From NCBI GenBank assembly GCA_900320185.1, contig ONRD01000002.1, positions 1-64,000 of the forward strand: a stretch of DNA of 64,000 nucleotides, written 5' to 3'. Below are positions 54,669 through 64,000 of the stretch, piece after piece; position 1 is the stretch's first letter; each line of letters begins with the position of its first letter. A program made the position numbers and the translations under genes. Below the pieces are notes generated by a model. It was not told where the DNA came from. It worked only from the letters and a program-made list of their open reading frames with translations, and did not search any database. Origin of the DNA: an uncultured Bacteroidales bacterium. GTDB taxonomy: Bacteria; Bacteroidota; Bacteroidia; Bacteroidales; UBA932.

Positions 54669-56172
54669 AGGCGCCCATCTTGAGGACGTTGACCTCGCCT
54701 TCGCTCAGGTAGCGCCATTCGCCCTTCTTGAGGCCCTTCTTCGTGAGGCCGGCGAAATAGACCCTGTCAAGGGCTTTCACATCGTAGCCGAGGGACTCGA
54801 AGATCCTGCGCACTATGCGGTTCTTGCCGGAATGTATCTCGATGCCGAGCCTCCTGTGGTCTTCGGCGTCGATGTATTCAAGTTCGTCAGCCTTGATGTT
54901 CCCGTCGGGAAGGTCGAGGCCTTCATTGAGGATCTTCTCCTTGTCGGCTTCGTCGAGGGCCTTGTCGAGGATGACCTGGTATATCTTCTTCTTGTTGAAG
55001 GAAGGATGTGTGAGCTGTTCGGCGATCTCGCCGTCGTTGGTGAACATCAGCACGCCGGTGGTGTTCTTGTCCAGCCTTCCGACCGGGAACACCCTGACTG
55101 TGCAGTGCTTCAGGAGGTCCATGACGGTCTTTTCGGCGTGAGGGTCGCTGGCGGAGGTGACGAAGCCCTTCGGCTTGTTCATCACGATGTAGACCTTCTC
55201 CTCACCTTTAAGCCTCTCTCCGTTGAAACGCACGTCGTCGTGCAGGACATTGACCTTGGTGCCCAGTTCCGTGACGACGACTCCGTTGACGGTCACCACG
55301 CCCGCCTGGATGAAATTGTCGGCCTCCCTGCGGGAGCAGACACCGGAGTTGGCGATGAACTTGTTCAGGCGGATCTCCTCCTTGATGGGGGTGGGGACCA
55401 TGTCGTTGTCGCTGAACTCGGGATTGTCGACCTGAGGCTTCCTGGAGAGCATCTGGTAGATGCCTTCTTCGCTGGCGGCGGTGAAGTGCGGCTCGTTCTT
55501 CCTGTAGGGCTTCCTTCCACCGGCGGCCTTCGGTCCGCGCTGCCTGAAGTCCGGAGTACGGGCATTCCCCGAAGACGGCCTCCTGCTGAAAGTCCTCCTC
55601 GGAGCCCCTTCGTCTTCAACATGCCCGCCGTTCCCGTAGGTGGGGCGGCCTTGGCCGTATTGCTTTCTCTGCCCGCCTTCCGACTCGTAACCGTGGCTCC
55701 TGTTGCGGCTGTATGACGGCCTTCTCTGGCCATAGGAGGTGCGGTCGTCGTGGAACGTCCTGTCGGTATGGCCGTAGGACGGGCGGCCCTGGCCGGATGG
55801 CTTCCTCCCTTCATAGCCGCCGTGGTTGTCGCTGAAGCTCCGGCGCTGCCCGTAGCCACGCTCTCCATCCTTGTCGTGGGACTGGCTCCTTCCCTGGGAG
55901 GCCTCCCTCCTGTAGCCGTATTCATCGGAACGCTGGAAGTCCCCGCGCTGGTAATCCCCGCGCTGGTAGTCCCCGCGATTGCTCCTGTTGTAGTTCCTTC
56001 TGGAATCGAAGGATTTGTATTCTCCGCTCGCCGAAGACGATGCGGCAGGCCCGGCGTTGCGCCTTGGCCTCAGTTTCCTTCCTTCTGCCGAATAACCGGA
56101 CTGATGGTTGTTCCTTGCGTAATCCCTACGCTCTCCGTGGTTCTCCTGACCACCTGAATGGTTTTCTTCCAT
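54661..56172 (-). CDS. RluB/RsuA-family pseudouridine synthase with long RG/RS-rich tail
   Basis: 503 aa. Residues 1 to about 250 are low-complexity, rich in Arg, Gly, Ser and Tyr (for instance GDYQRGDYQRGDFQR), and should be disordered and basic. From about 265 comes an S4 RNA-binding domain (RLNKFIANSGVCSRREADNF) and then the catalytic domain with the aspartate in GRLDKNTTGV. It isomerises a uridine of 23S (or 16S) rRNA. The tail resembles eukaryotic RGG tails in composition and may bind RNA. A 15-bp unit is repeated three times at 55931-55975. Confidence 0.9.
   Translation of the reverse strand: MEENHSGGQENHGERRDYARNNHQSGYSAEGRKLRPRRNAGPAASSSASGEYKSFDSRRNYNRSNRGDYQRGDYQRGDFQRSDEYGYRREASQGRSQSHDKDGERGYGQRRSFSDNHGGYEGRKPSGQGRPSYGHTDRTFHDDRTSYGQRRPSYSRNRSHGYESEGGQRKQYGQGRPTYGNGGHVEDEGAPRRTFSRRPSSGNARTPDFRQRGPKAAGGRKPYRKNEPHFTAASEEGIYQMLSRKPQVDNPEFSDNDMVPTPIKEEIRLNKFIANSGVCSRREADNFIQAGVVTVNGVVVTELGTKVNVLHDDVRFNGERLKGEEKVYIVMNKPKGFVTSASDPHAEKTVMDLLKHCTVRVFPVGRLDKNTTGVLMFTNDGEIAEQLTHPSFNKKKIYQVILDKALDEADKEKILNEGLDLPDGNIKADELEYIDAEDHRRLGIEIHSGKNRIVRRIFESLGYDVKALDRVYFAGLTKKGLKKGEWRYLSEGEVNVLKMGAYV
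55931..55975 (-). repeat. Three 15-bp in-frame repeats in the pseudouridine synthase tail
   Basis: CGCTGGAAGTCCCCG, CGCTGGTAATCCCCG and CGCTGGTAGTCCCCG follow one another, encoding the GDYQR-type pentapeptides. Confidence 0.9.
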
Positions 56173-56219
56173 GATTGTTGTTGGCTCACGCCAAGATTGT
56201 TTAGTTGATTGAAAATGAT

Positions 56220-56990
56220 TTATTTAAGCTTGAATATGTAAGTTATCGTCCCTTCCTGCAGCACCGGCGCATCGGCCGACTGGTTGAAATGGGTCTTCAT
56301 CGCAGCGGCCCTTGCGGCGTTCCACAAGGCGCTGTTTGTCACGGTCGTTCCCTGGGCGCCGGGCTTGGCCTCGGTGACATTGCCGTACTGGTCAACCTTG
56401 ATGGCCACCACCACGGTGCCTTCGTCCTGCCCGTTCCCGTTGGGCTTGGGCAGGGCTCCAAGGACGTTGCGCCCTTTGACGCGCGCGTTGGCCGTGCCTT
56501 CCGTCTTCCCGACGGTGGCGTTTCCCTTCGGCTGGCCAGCCTTGAACTCGGCGGACGGATTCTTTGCTCCATGGGGCGCAAGCGAAGAGTCTTTCTTGCT
56601 CATTCCCGGGAAAAGCGCGTTCTTGTTTATCTCTTCCTTCGGAGCCGGGACCTCCACGTCTCCGTGACTGTCCGGTTTCGCCTCCGCGGTCTTGTTGGGT
56701 TTTTCGGACTTGACCGGCGACTTGCTCTGCTGGACTATCTCGACCTCCTTGCTGAGGTCGATCTCTTCGGCCTCCGGCTGCTTCCCTGCATCGGAGCGCT
56801 TGACTTCCGGGACGGGCTCCTCTTCGAAGTCGATCAGGAAAGCCTGCTCCTGCGGCGGAGGATAAAGGTACTTCATCCCCGTGAAGGCGCAGCACAGGAA
56901 GATGACGAGATGCACCCCGACCGTCAGCACGATGCCGGTCACGTCAGAGGTCTTCGCATCCTTGTCTCTCTCACGAAGGTATGGTTTCAT
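56220..56990 (-). CDS. tonB: TonB-type energy transducer
   Basis: 256 aa. A short cytosolic start, one membrane helix at about 18-40 (GIVLTVGVHLVIFLCCAF), a proline/lysine/glutamate-rich periplasmic linker, and a C-terminal domain with GTVVVAIKVDQYGNV as in TonB/TolA proteins. It transmits the proton-motive force to outer-membrane receptors. It forms an operon with exbB and exbD (18-nt gap). Confidence 0.85.
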   Translation of the reverse strand: MKPYLRERDKDAKTSDVTGIVLTVGVHLVIFLCCAFTGMKYLYPPPQEQAFLIDFEEEPVPEVKRSDAGKQPEAEEIDLSKEVEIVQQSKSPVKSEKPNKTAEAKPDSHGDVEVPAPKEEINKNALFPGMSKKDSSLAPHGAKNPSAEFKAGQPKGNATVGKTEGTANARVKGRNVLGALPKPNGNGQDEGTVVVAIKVDQYGNVTEAKPGAQGTTVTNSALWNAARAAAMKTHFNQSADAPVLQEGTITYIFKLK

Positions 56991-57008
56991 AGTCCTTTGG
57001 GTCTGAAA

Positions 57009-57419
57009 TTATTCCGGTGAAGTTGCAAGAATTACCTTGTAGTGGTTCCTTTTTGCGATGTTCATTACGGCCACCACTTCCTTGACCGGTACGCTTTCGT
57101 CCGTGTAGATTGAGAAAGTCGGGTCGTCGTCGCTCTGGAGTAGTCCCACCAGTCCGTCTTCGAGAGCCGCGAATTCGGTCGGGGTCTCGTCTCCGTTCAG
57201 GTGGAATGTGTAGGTGTCATTGCCCCAGTCCTTGATGGACACGCTGACCGTCGCCTTCGCCGACACCTGTCCCGTGCTCTTGGGAAGCAGGAGCTTCAGG
57301 GCGTTGGGATTGATGAGCGTCGATGTGATCAGGAAGAAGATCAGCAGCAGGAACACAAGGTCGGTCATCGAAGACATCGCTGTCTCCGAAAGTACCTTTG
57401 TAGTTCTTTTGAATGCCAT
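57009..57419 (-). CDS. exbD: ExbD/TolR-family protein
   Basis: 136 aa. One membrane helix near residue 20-38 (MTDLVFLLLIFFLITST) with the conserved aspartate at its start, and a periplasmic domain ending in VVAVMNIAKRNHYKVILAT. It works with ExbB to energise TonB. Five bases after exbB. Confidence 0.93.
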   Translation of the reverse strand: MAFKRTTKVLSETAMSSMTDLVFLLLIFFLITSTLINPNALKLLLPKSTGQVSAKATVSVSIKDWGNDTYTFHLNGDETPTEFAALEDGLVGLLQSDDDPTFSIYTDESVPVKEVVAVMNIAKRNHYKVILATSPE

Positions 57420-57423
57420 TTTG

Positions 57424-58155
57424 TCAGTTCTCCTCTTCGTTGTCCGCAGGTTCGTGCAGGAGGTCCATGAATTCCACGGTGGCGTTCTCCATCTTGAACA
57501 CCAGGTTGGATATCTGGGCGGTGAGATAGTTGTAGGCGAAATATGCCAGGATACCCACGATCAGACCGCCGACGGTGGTGACCATGGCTTCGTAGATGCC
57601 TCCGGAAAGGAGGGAGATGTCGACGTTGTTGCCTGCATTGGCCATGTTGAAGAAGGCCCTGACCATACCGAGCACGGTACCGAGGAATCCAAGCATCGGA
57701 GCGCCTCCGGCTATGGTGGCAAGTGCCGGGAGACCCTTCTCGAGCCTTGCGATTTCAACGTTGCCCATGTTCTCGACGGCTGTCTGGATGTCGGAGAGCG
57801 GCCTCCCTATCCTTTCGATTCCTTTCTCCACGAGGCGCGCCACCGGGGAGTCGTACTTCTGGCACAGGGATACCGCGGACTTGGTCTTCCCTTCGTGGAT
57901 GTAGTCGCGGATGTCCCTCATGAAGTTCTTGTCGACCTGCTGGGCCTTGTGGATCATCCACCACTTCTTGCCGAAGATGTAGATGGCTACGATTGAAAGG
58001 ACGAGCAGGACGACCATCACCCATCCACCCTTGGTGGCCAGCTCGATCATTGAAAGTGATTTTTCCTGCACTTGGGGAGCGGCTGTCTGGACAGCCTGGG
58101 CCGCGGTCTGCGCGAGCGAGTCCGGGACGGCGGCCTGTAAAAGATGGAACAACAT
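57424..58155 (-). CDS. exbB: ExbB/TolQ-family proton channel protein
   Basis: 243 aa. An N-terminal glutamine/alanine-rich segment, a first membrane helix (WVMVVLLVLSIVAIYIF), then the MotA/TolQ/ExbB block with LATIAGGAPMLGFLGTVLGMV and a last helix TVGGLIVGILAYFAYN. First gene of the exbB-exbD-tonB operon. Confidence 0.93.
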   Translation of the reverse strand: MLFHLLQAAVPDSLAQTAAQAVQTAAPQVQEKSLSMIELATKGGWVMVVLLVLSIVAIYIFGKKWWMIHKAQQVDKNFMRDIRDYIHEGKTKSAVSLCQKYDSPVARLVEKGIERIGRPLSDIQTAVENMGNVEIARLEKGLPALATIAGGAPMLGFLGTVLGMVRAFFNMANAGNNVDISLLSGGIYEAMVTTVGGLIVGILAYFAYNYLTAQISNLVFKMENATVEFMDLLHEPADNEEEN

Positions 58156-58197
58156 AATTATTGCGTACGTTTGATTTTATCCAATTGTGTCAACTTG

Positions 58198-58205
58198 CAA
58201 AAATA
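58198..58205 (-). promoter_or_regulatory. -7 box for exbB-exbD-tonB
   Basis: TATTTTTG on the minus strand matches TAnnTTTG, 42 bases before the exbB ATG, in an AT-rich gap. Confidence 0.5.
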
Positions 58206-58226
58206 AGCAAAAAAAACGACATAACC

Positions 58227-58997
58227 TCAATATTTGACGGCGGTCAGGAAAAGAGCCTTGCCAGGAACGGATTCCCCTGCGTCAGAGCGGGTTCCGCCAT
58301 TGACAAGGGCCTCGGTCCATTCCACTTCGCGCCTTCCCCTGCCTATCTCGAGCAGGGTTCCGACGACTGCACGGACCATGTTCCTGAGGAAGCGGTCGGC
58401 CCGGATGGTGAACACGAGGTAGTCGTCTTCTCCGGCCGGGTAGCCCATCTGCGAGACGTGTGTCGGGACATAGGTCTCCCACAGCGCCATGGAAACTTCG
58501 CAGATCGATGTGCGGTTGTCGCTGCCGGTCTTCTCGAAACTGGAAAAATCGTGCCGCCCCAGAAGCGACCGGGCTGCGAGGTTCATCCTGCCGATGTCCA
58601 CCGGGAAGGTCCAGAGCAGTGAATATGAGTCCATGAAAGGGTCTTTCTTCCTGTGCACGAAATACTTGTATTCACGCATCCTGGCGTCGAACCGGGCATG
58701 GAATCCAGGGGCCGCCGGGACGATCCCGTGGACCCTTATCCCATGGGGTAAAATGGCATTTATTTTGTAGCCAAGGGCCGAGGCGTCAAGGTCCTGGACC
58801 GAAGAGTCGAAGTGCGCCGTGTAATTGACCGCATTCACCTTCGAATCCGTCCTGCCCGCCCCTGTAACCGAGATTTCTTCCTTCAAGAGGACTGTCAGGG
58901 CTTCCTGCAGGCACTCTTGAACGGTCGGTGCGCCGTTTTGGACCTGCCAGCCGCAGAAGGAGGAGCCGTCATAGGAGAGGATGATCTTGTAGCGCAT
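58227..58997 (-). CDS. truA: tRNA pseudouridine synthase A
   Basis: 256 aa. YDGSSFCGWQVQ, the catalytic aspartate in GAGRTDSKVNA, and RADRFLRNMVRAVVGTLLEIG. It makes pseudouridine at positions 38-40 of tRNAs. Divergent from the moxR gene. Confidence 0.95.
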   Translation of the reverse strand: MRYKIILSYDGSSFCGWQVQNGAPTVQECLQEALTVLLKEEISVTGAGRTDSKVNAVNYTAHFDSSVQDLDASALGYKINAILPHGIRVHGIVPAAPGFHARFDARMREYKYFVHRKKDPFMDSYSLLWTFPVDIGRMNLAARSLLGRHDFSSFEKTGSDNRTSICEVSMALWETYVPTHVSQMGYPAGEDDYLVFTIRADRFLRNMVRAVVGTLLEIGRGRREVEWTEALVNGGTRSDAGESVPGKALFLTAVKY

Positions 58998-59016
58998 TGT
59001 GGAAAGATTGATGATG

Positions 59017-59024
59017 CAAAATTA
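59017..59024 (-). promoter_or_regulatory. -7 box for truA
   Basis: TAATTTTG on the minus strand, 19 bases before the truA ATG, in a 42-base AT-rich divergent gap. No equally good box points towards moxR. Confidence 0.45.
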
Positions 59025-59039
59025 ATTAATAATTGATTA

Positions 59040-60032
<993 letters not shown>

Positions 60033-60041
60033 CCAGGGAAT

Positions 60042-60935
60042 ATGCCTACCGTCTCCTCAGCAAACGAACTGCTCCGCAAGGTAAGGAAGATAGAGATCCG
60101 TACCAAGGCCCTCTCGCACCAGATCTTCGCGGGAGAGTACCATAGTGCCTTCAAGGGCAGGGGAATGGCTTTCAGCGAAGTCCGCGAGTACCAGTACGGC
60201 GACGATCCCCGTTCCATGGACTGGAACGTGACCGCACGCCTGAGGGCTCCCTACGTGAAGGTCTATGAAGAGGAAAGGGAGATGACTGTGGTACTCCTCA
60301 TCGACATCAGCCGTTCGGGACAGTTCGGTACGAAGGGCATGACCAAGCGTGACATGATAGCCGAGATAGCCGCGGTGCTTTCATTCTCGGCCATCATCAA
60401 CAACGACAAGGTCGGCGCCCTCTTCTTCAGCGACAAGGTCGAGGAATTCATCCCTCCGAAGAAAGGCCGCAGCCATCTCCTGCACATAATAAGGGAGATC
60501 ATCGAACTGAAGCCCAAGTCCGGAGGCACCGATGTCGGGGAGGCGCTCCGCTACCTGACGAACGCGATGAAGAAGAAATGCACCGCCTTCGTCCTTTCGG
60601 ACATGCTGGATGTGAAAGACGACTGCACCCCAAGGTACGAGGATGCCCTCAAAGTGGCCAGGAACCGCCACGACGTGTCGGTGATCAGGGTCTACGACCC
60701 CAGGGAACAGGCGATCCCGTCTGTCGGCCTGGTGCGTGTCAGGGATTCGGAGACCGGGGAGAGCGCATGGGTCGACACTTCTTCAAGGAAGGTGCGCAGC
60801 ATGTACTCCAAGTGGTTCGAGGAGGTGCTGGCCAATGAAAGGAAACTGTTCAACCGCTATCAGATAGACTCCGTCGACATAGGTACCGACCAGGACTATG
60901 TCAAGGGCCTCATGGCTTTTTTCTCCAGGAAGTAG
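60042..60935 (+). CDS. DUF58 protein of the bat operon
   Basis: 297 aa, cytosolic. The DUF58 signature FSEVREYQYGDDPRSMDWNVTAR is at about residue 45-67, and a VWA-like strand VVLLIDISRSGQFG follows. DUF58 proteins accompany MoxR in nearly all such operons; the molecular role is not established. Confidence 0.92.
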   Translation: MPTVSSANELLRKVRKIEIRTKALSHQIFAGEYHSAFKGRGMAFSEVREYQYGDDPRSMDWNVTARLRAPYVKVYEEEREMTVVLLIDISRSGQFGTKGMTKRDMIAEIAAVLSFSAIINNDKVGALFFSDKVEEFIPPKKGRSHLLHIIREIIELKPKSGGTDVGEALRYLTNAMKKKCTAFVLSDMLDVKDDCTPRYEDALKVARNRHDVSVIRVYDPREQAIPSVGLVRVRDSETGESAWVDTSSRKVRSMYSKWFEEVLANERKLFNRYQIDSVDIGTDQDYVKGLMAFFSRK

Positions 60936-60938
60936 GTG

Positions 60939-61967
60939 ATGAAGAAACTGCTTTACATAGTCTTCCTTTCCTCCGTACTGGTCCCGGCCGTCCTGTCCGG
61001 GAGCCCGGGCGATGGTCCAAAGGGGATGCTCATCCAGCTTGAGGATTCTTTCCTGGAACCCCTCCAGCCCAGGGATTCGGCCCTCATCGGGGACCAGTTC
61101 AAGTACGGGTTCCACCTCAAGAATGTCGCAGAGGGCACTCCATTCGCCCTTCCCGACTTCTCGAAAGGATTCATGGACAGCGTGGAAATCGTGTCTCCGT
61201 GGCTGGCCGACACCGTCGCGGTCCATGGCCGTGGCAAGGAGCCGAAGTCTTATGACATAGATGCCTACGTCGTCATCACCTCCTTCGAGGAGGGGTTGTA
61301 CCAACTGCGGCCCCTCGCCCTTGTCAGGGGCTCCTCCGCAGGCAGGGTGGACACCTTGGTGTTCAGCCCGCGGGAGCTTCAGGTCTTCACCATCCCCGTC
61401 GACACCACCACTTTCCAGGTCCATGACATAAAGGGGCAGGTCCGGTATCCCGTGACGCTGGCGGAAATCCTTCCGTACATCGCCGCCGTCTGGCTCCTTG
61501 CGCTGGTGGCCATACTTGTCTGGGCAGTGGCAGGCTCCCTGAAGAAGAAGGAGAAGGGGACTGTCCGGAACGACCCTCCCCACATCGTCGCGCTGAGGCG
61601 GCTGGAACGCTACCGTGGCAGCAGATACTGGGCTCCCGAGAAGCAGAAGGAGTTCTATTCCGGGATCACCGATGCCGTCAGGGAGTACATAAAGGCCCGC
61701 TATGGGATCGGGGCCCCCGAGATGACAAGTGCCGAGATGCTCGACCAGCTCAAACGTACTGATGTGCCTGCGGATTGCTTCGTGGAAATGGAGACTTTGT
61801 TCACGACCGCCGATTTCGTGAAGTTCGCCAAGGCAAGCGCCTCCGACGAGGAGAATGCGGCAGCCCTTCCGGCGGCTGTCAGGTTCGTCACCACGACCTA
61901 CCAGTCCATGCTTGAGGAGGAAGGAAGCGGCGGAGCCGACGCTGATAAGGATGGAGGAACCGAGTGA
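60939..61967 (+). CDS. Bat-operon membrane protein (unassigned)
   Basis: 342 aa from ATG 60939 (a GTG codon lies directly before it). A signal sequence (LLYIVFLSSVLVPAVLSGS), a beta-rich periplasmic domain, one membrane segment at about 185-208 (ILPYIAAVWLLALVAILVWAV), then a cytosolic helical domain. It matches the place and plan of DUF4381-like/BatD-like proteins of Bacteroides-type bat operons, but I cannot choose between them. Confidence 0.65.
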   Translation: MKKLLYIVFLSSVLVPAVLSGSPGDGPKGMLIQLEDSFLEPLQPRDSALIGDQFKYGFHLKNVAEGTPFALPDFSKGFMDSVEIVSPWLADTVAVHGRGKEPKSYDIDAYVVITSFEEGLYQLRPLALVRGSSAGRVDTLVFSPRELQVFTIPVDTTTFQVHDIKGQVRYPVTLAEILPYIAAVWLLALVAILVWAVAGSLKKKEKGTVRNDPPHIVALRRLERYRGSRYWAPEKQKEFYSGITDAVREYIKARYGIGAPEMTSAEMLDQLKRTDVPADCFVEMETLFTTADFVKFAKASASDEENAAALPAAVRFVTTTYQSMLEEEGSGGADADKDGGTE

Positions 61968-62953
61968 TGTATTTCGAATATCCCGCCCTCCTGTGGCTGC
62001 TGCTTGTACCGGCAATCCTCGCAGGAATCTACATATTCAAGGAAGTCAAGGGGATGCGCCCGCATCTGAGGGTGTCGACCGCCACTCCGTGGAAAGCGGC
62101 CGGAAACCCTTTGATGAACGTCCTCGTCCACGTCCCCGCCGTCCTCAGGATAGCGGCCCTTTCCCTTCTCGTGCTGGCCATCGCCCGTCCGCGTTCGTCC
62201 TCCAAGGTGGAGAAAGTGGATTCAGAGGGGATTGACATCATGTTCGCAATGGACGTTTCCACCAGCATGCTGGCGAGGGATTTCACTCCCGACAGGATAA
62301 GCGCGGCCAAGGACGTGGCGATCGAGTTCATCGCCCAGCGCCCTTCCGACAGGATGGGCATAGTCGTGTTTGCGGGCGAAAGTTACACCCAGTGCCCACT
62401 GACGACCGACCGTTCCACCCTCATCAACCTGATGAAGGAGATCAGCACCGACTACATCGAGGACGGCACCGCCATCGGTAGCGGTCTTGCCACGGCGGTG
62501 GCCAGGCTCAAGGATTCAGATGCGAAGAGCCGCGTCGTGGTACTTCTTACCGACGGGGTCAACAACAGCGGCGAGGTCGGTCCGGAGACTGCTGCTGACA
62601 TTGCCAGGACCTACGGGATCAGGGTGTACACCATCGGAGTCGGTGCCAACGGCGAGGCGCCCTATCCGGTGATGACCCCATGGGGGATGCAGCTACAGAA
62701 CATGAAGGTGGAGATTGACGAGAAACTTCTCGGGAACATAGCCTCCAAGACGGGCGGACGCTATTTCCGTGCCACCGACAACACGAAACTTGCGGAGATA
62801 TATTCCGAGATCGACAAGATGGAGAAGACCCGGACCACCATCGACAGTTTCCCGGTTTACCAGGAACTCTTTGGCGGCTATGCGCTGGCAGCCTTGCTCT
62901 GCCTCCTTCTTGAGGTATTGTTGAAATATTTGGTATTGAGGAGATTGCCGTGA
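61967..62953 (+). CDS. batA: VWA-domain membrane protein BatA
   Basis: 328 aa; start ATG 61967, though a GTG at 61964 would overlap the previous stop. N-terminal membrane segments, then a VWA domain with the MIDAS motif DVSTS (FAMDVSTSMLARDFTPDR), GIVVFAGESYTQCPLTTD and LTDGVNNSG, then a C-terminal membrane helix. The VWA domain faces the periplasm. bat operons are linked with stress tolerance in Bacteroides. Confidence 0.9.
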   Translation: MYFEYPALLWLLLVPAILAGIYIFKEVKGMRPHLRVSTATPWKAAGNPLMNVLVHVPAVLRIAALSLLVLAIARPRSSSKVEKVDSEGIDIMFAMDVSTSMLARDFTPDRISAAKDVAIEFIAQRPSDRMGIVVFAGESYTQCPLTTDRSTLINLMKEISTDYIEDGTAIGSGLATAVARLKDSDAKSRVVVLLTDGVNNSGEVGPETAADIARTYGIRVYTIGVGANGEAPYPVMTPWGMQLQNMKVEIDEKLLGNIASKTGGRYFRATDNTKLAEIYSEIDKMEKTRTTIDSFPVYQELFGGYALAALLCLLLEVLLKYLVLRRLP

Positions 62954-63966
62954 TTATTTTCGCTAAAGCCCATTATCTGCTGCTGTTGCTGCTGATTCCT
63001 TTCTTCTTCATCGCCGTCGCGGTGAGGCTGAGGATCAGGCGCAACCGTATCCGCAAGCTCGGGGACGAACTCCTGGTGGATGACCTGATGCCGTCATGGT
63101 CCAGGACGAAGGTCTGGGTCCGCACCGCCTTGTATTCACTTGCCTTCCTCTTCCTGGTCATAGGCCTGGCACGTCCCCAGATAGGGGCCAAGCTGTCGGA
63201 GCGAAAGCTCAAGGGTGCCGAGATCATGATCGCCCTGGACGTCTCCAATTCCATGCGCGCCCGGGACTACAGTCCGGACCGGCTGGAAAGGGCCAAACTT
63301 GCCATCTCAAGGATCACCGACAAACTCAAGGACGACAGGATAGGGCTGGTGATATTCGCCGGCAGCACGTTCGTCCAGCTTCCCGTCACCACCGACTATG
63401 TCAGCGCGAAGATGTTCCTGAACTCCATCACCACCGAATCGGTGCCCGTCCAGGGTACCGCCATAGGAGATGCGATCGGGACGGCGGTAAGGAGTTTCAG
63501 TTCCCAGAGCGCCAACAGCAGGGCGATAATCGTCATCACCGACGGGGAGAACCATGAGGACGATGCGGTGGAGGCTGCCAAGGCCGCTGCCGAACAGGGC
63601 ATCCGGGTCTTTACGATCGGAGTCGGATCCGCAGAAGGCCAGCCCATCCCCATGCCCGACGGCCTGCTGAAGGACAAGGAAGGCAACATAGTGGTGACCA
63701 GGCTCGACGAGGAGGCCCTCAAGGAGATCGCAAGCGCCGGGAACGGAGCCTATGTCCATGCCGGCACTGACGAATTCGGGCTGGAACCGGTCTATGACGA
63801 GATAAAGAAGCTGGATGCCGAGGAACTCAGTTCCGTGGTGTTCGAGGAATATGACGAACAATTCATGTACTTCCTGGCCCTTGCCCTGGTGTTCTTCGTC
63901 GCGGAGATGCTGGTCGGCGAGCGAAAGCCGCGCAGGCACTTGTTCGAAAAAGTTCAGAGATTATGA
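62950..63966 (+). CDS. batB: VWA-domain membrane protein BatB
   Basis: 338 aa, starting with GTG 62950 that overlaps the batA stop (GTGA). Two N-terminal membrane helices, MIDAS motif DVSNSMRARDYSPDR, GLVIFAGSTFVQLPVTTD and ITDGENHEDDA, and a C-terminal helix (FMYFLALALVFFVAEMLV). Paralogue of BatA. Confidence 0.92.
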   Translation: MIIFAKAHYLLLLLLIPFFFIAVAVRLRIRRNRIRKLGDELLVDDLMPSWSRTKVWVRTALYSLAFLFLVIGLARPQIGAKLSERKLKGAEIMIALDVSNSMRARDYSPDRLERAKLAISRITDKLKDDRIGLVIFAGSTFVQLPVTTDYVSAKMFLNSITTESVPVQGTAIGDAIGTAVRSFSSQSANSRAIIVITDGENHEDDAVEAAKAAAEQGIRVFTIGVGSAEGQPIPMPDGLLKDKEGNIVVTRLDEEALKEIASAGNGAYVHAGTDEFGLEPVYDEIKKLDAEELSSVVFEEYDEQFMYFLALALVFFVAEMLVGERKPRRHLFEKVQRL

Positions 63967-64000
63967 GAAGGTTCCATGGATATGCAGTGGCACTGCTGCT
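63963..64000 (+). CDS. Start of the next bat gene (cut by window edge)
   Basis: ATG 63963 overlaps the batB stop (ATGA). Only 12 codons are visible, with a signal-peptide-like start (RRFHGYAVALLL). By gene order it should be the TPR protein BatC, but that cannot be shown here. Confidence 0.5.
   Translation, partial: MRRFHGYAVALL

Overview
The window looks like a chromosomal segment of a Bacteroidales (Bacteroidota) bacterium with fairly GC-rich DNA. The evidence is the set of near-perfect TAnnTTTG-type -7 promoter boxes, the rseC-rnfBCDGEA order, the moxR/DUF58/batA/batB operon, a Dcu C4-dicarboxylate exchanger, exbB-exbD-tonB, and an aryl-polyene/flexirubin-type pigment cluster whose ammonia-lyase resembles the Flavobacterium johnsoniae tyrosine ammonia-lyase. 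Genus and family cannot be fixed from the sequence alone. All functional calls rest on reading motifs and gene order; no database search was run.

Layout. 1-540: the end of a small inverted-repeat element (MITE-like), short repeats, a 3' fragment of a tRNA-Gly gene, and an intact tRNA-Ser(GGA) with its own terminator. 662-6615 (minus): alaS, then a single open frame fusing an LptF/LptG-type permease to methionyl-tRNA formyltransferase, then thiN carrying in-frame repeats. 6744-18446 (plus): two membrane-anchored M23 peptidases, a MerR-type regulator, a NIF3 protein, a coiled-coil/zinc-ribbon protein, dnaB, a DUF3108 protein, rseC and the complete Rnf complex (B, C, D, G, E, A). 18495-18968: a small predicted outer-membrane barrel followed by a terminator.

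19206-39748 is a compact accessory locus for an aryl-polyene-type pigment: tyrosine ammonia-lyase, SAM methyltransferase, two acyl carrier proteins, three complete ketosynthases (one fused to a dehydratase), a ketosynthase-like protein apparently lacking the active-site cysteine, a truncated ketosynthase-like protein, a second hotdog dehydratase/thioesterase, ketoreductase, PaaK-like acyl ligase, acyltransferases, a CrtI-like flavin oxidoreductase, a LolA-like carrier, a small drug/metabolite-type membrane protein, a GT2 glycosyltransferase and an MMPL exporter fused to an acyltransferase. The likely logic is tyrosine to p-coumarate, activation, iterative type II elongation to a polyene, methylation, then acyl transfer to a lipid or sugar acceptor and export to the outer membrane. 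No dialkylresorcinol (DarA/DarB) genes are in the window, so a classical flexirubin ester is not supported from what is here.

39753-42917 (minus): a probable ssb-purA-dcu operon. 42918-45100 is a repeat-rich junction: a 189-bp tandem array, a complete 170-bp inverted-repeat element of the same family as at position 1, an rRNA/tRNA methyltransferase gene with six in-frame 30-bp repeats, and a 73-bp tandem duplication made from the lysS 3' end. 45060-50441: lysS, divergent recJ, a secreted metallo-beta-lactamase-fold protein, aroE. 50443-58997 (minus): truA, exbB-exbD-tonB, rluB-type pseudouridine synthase, era, parC, aroK. 59040-64000 (plus): the moxR-DUF58-(membrane protein)-batA-batB operon, cut at the window edge in the next gene.

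The most unusual observations are the LptF-Fmt fusion, the frame-preserving repeat expansions in housekeeping genes, the MITE-like family, the multi-domain fusions in the pigment locus, and a shared leader element upstream of alaS and lysS.
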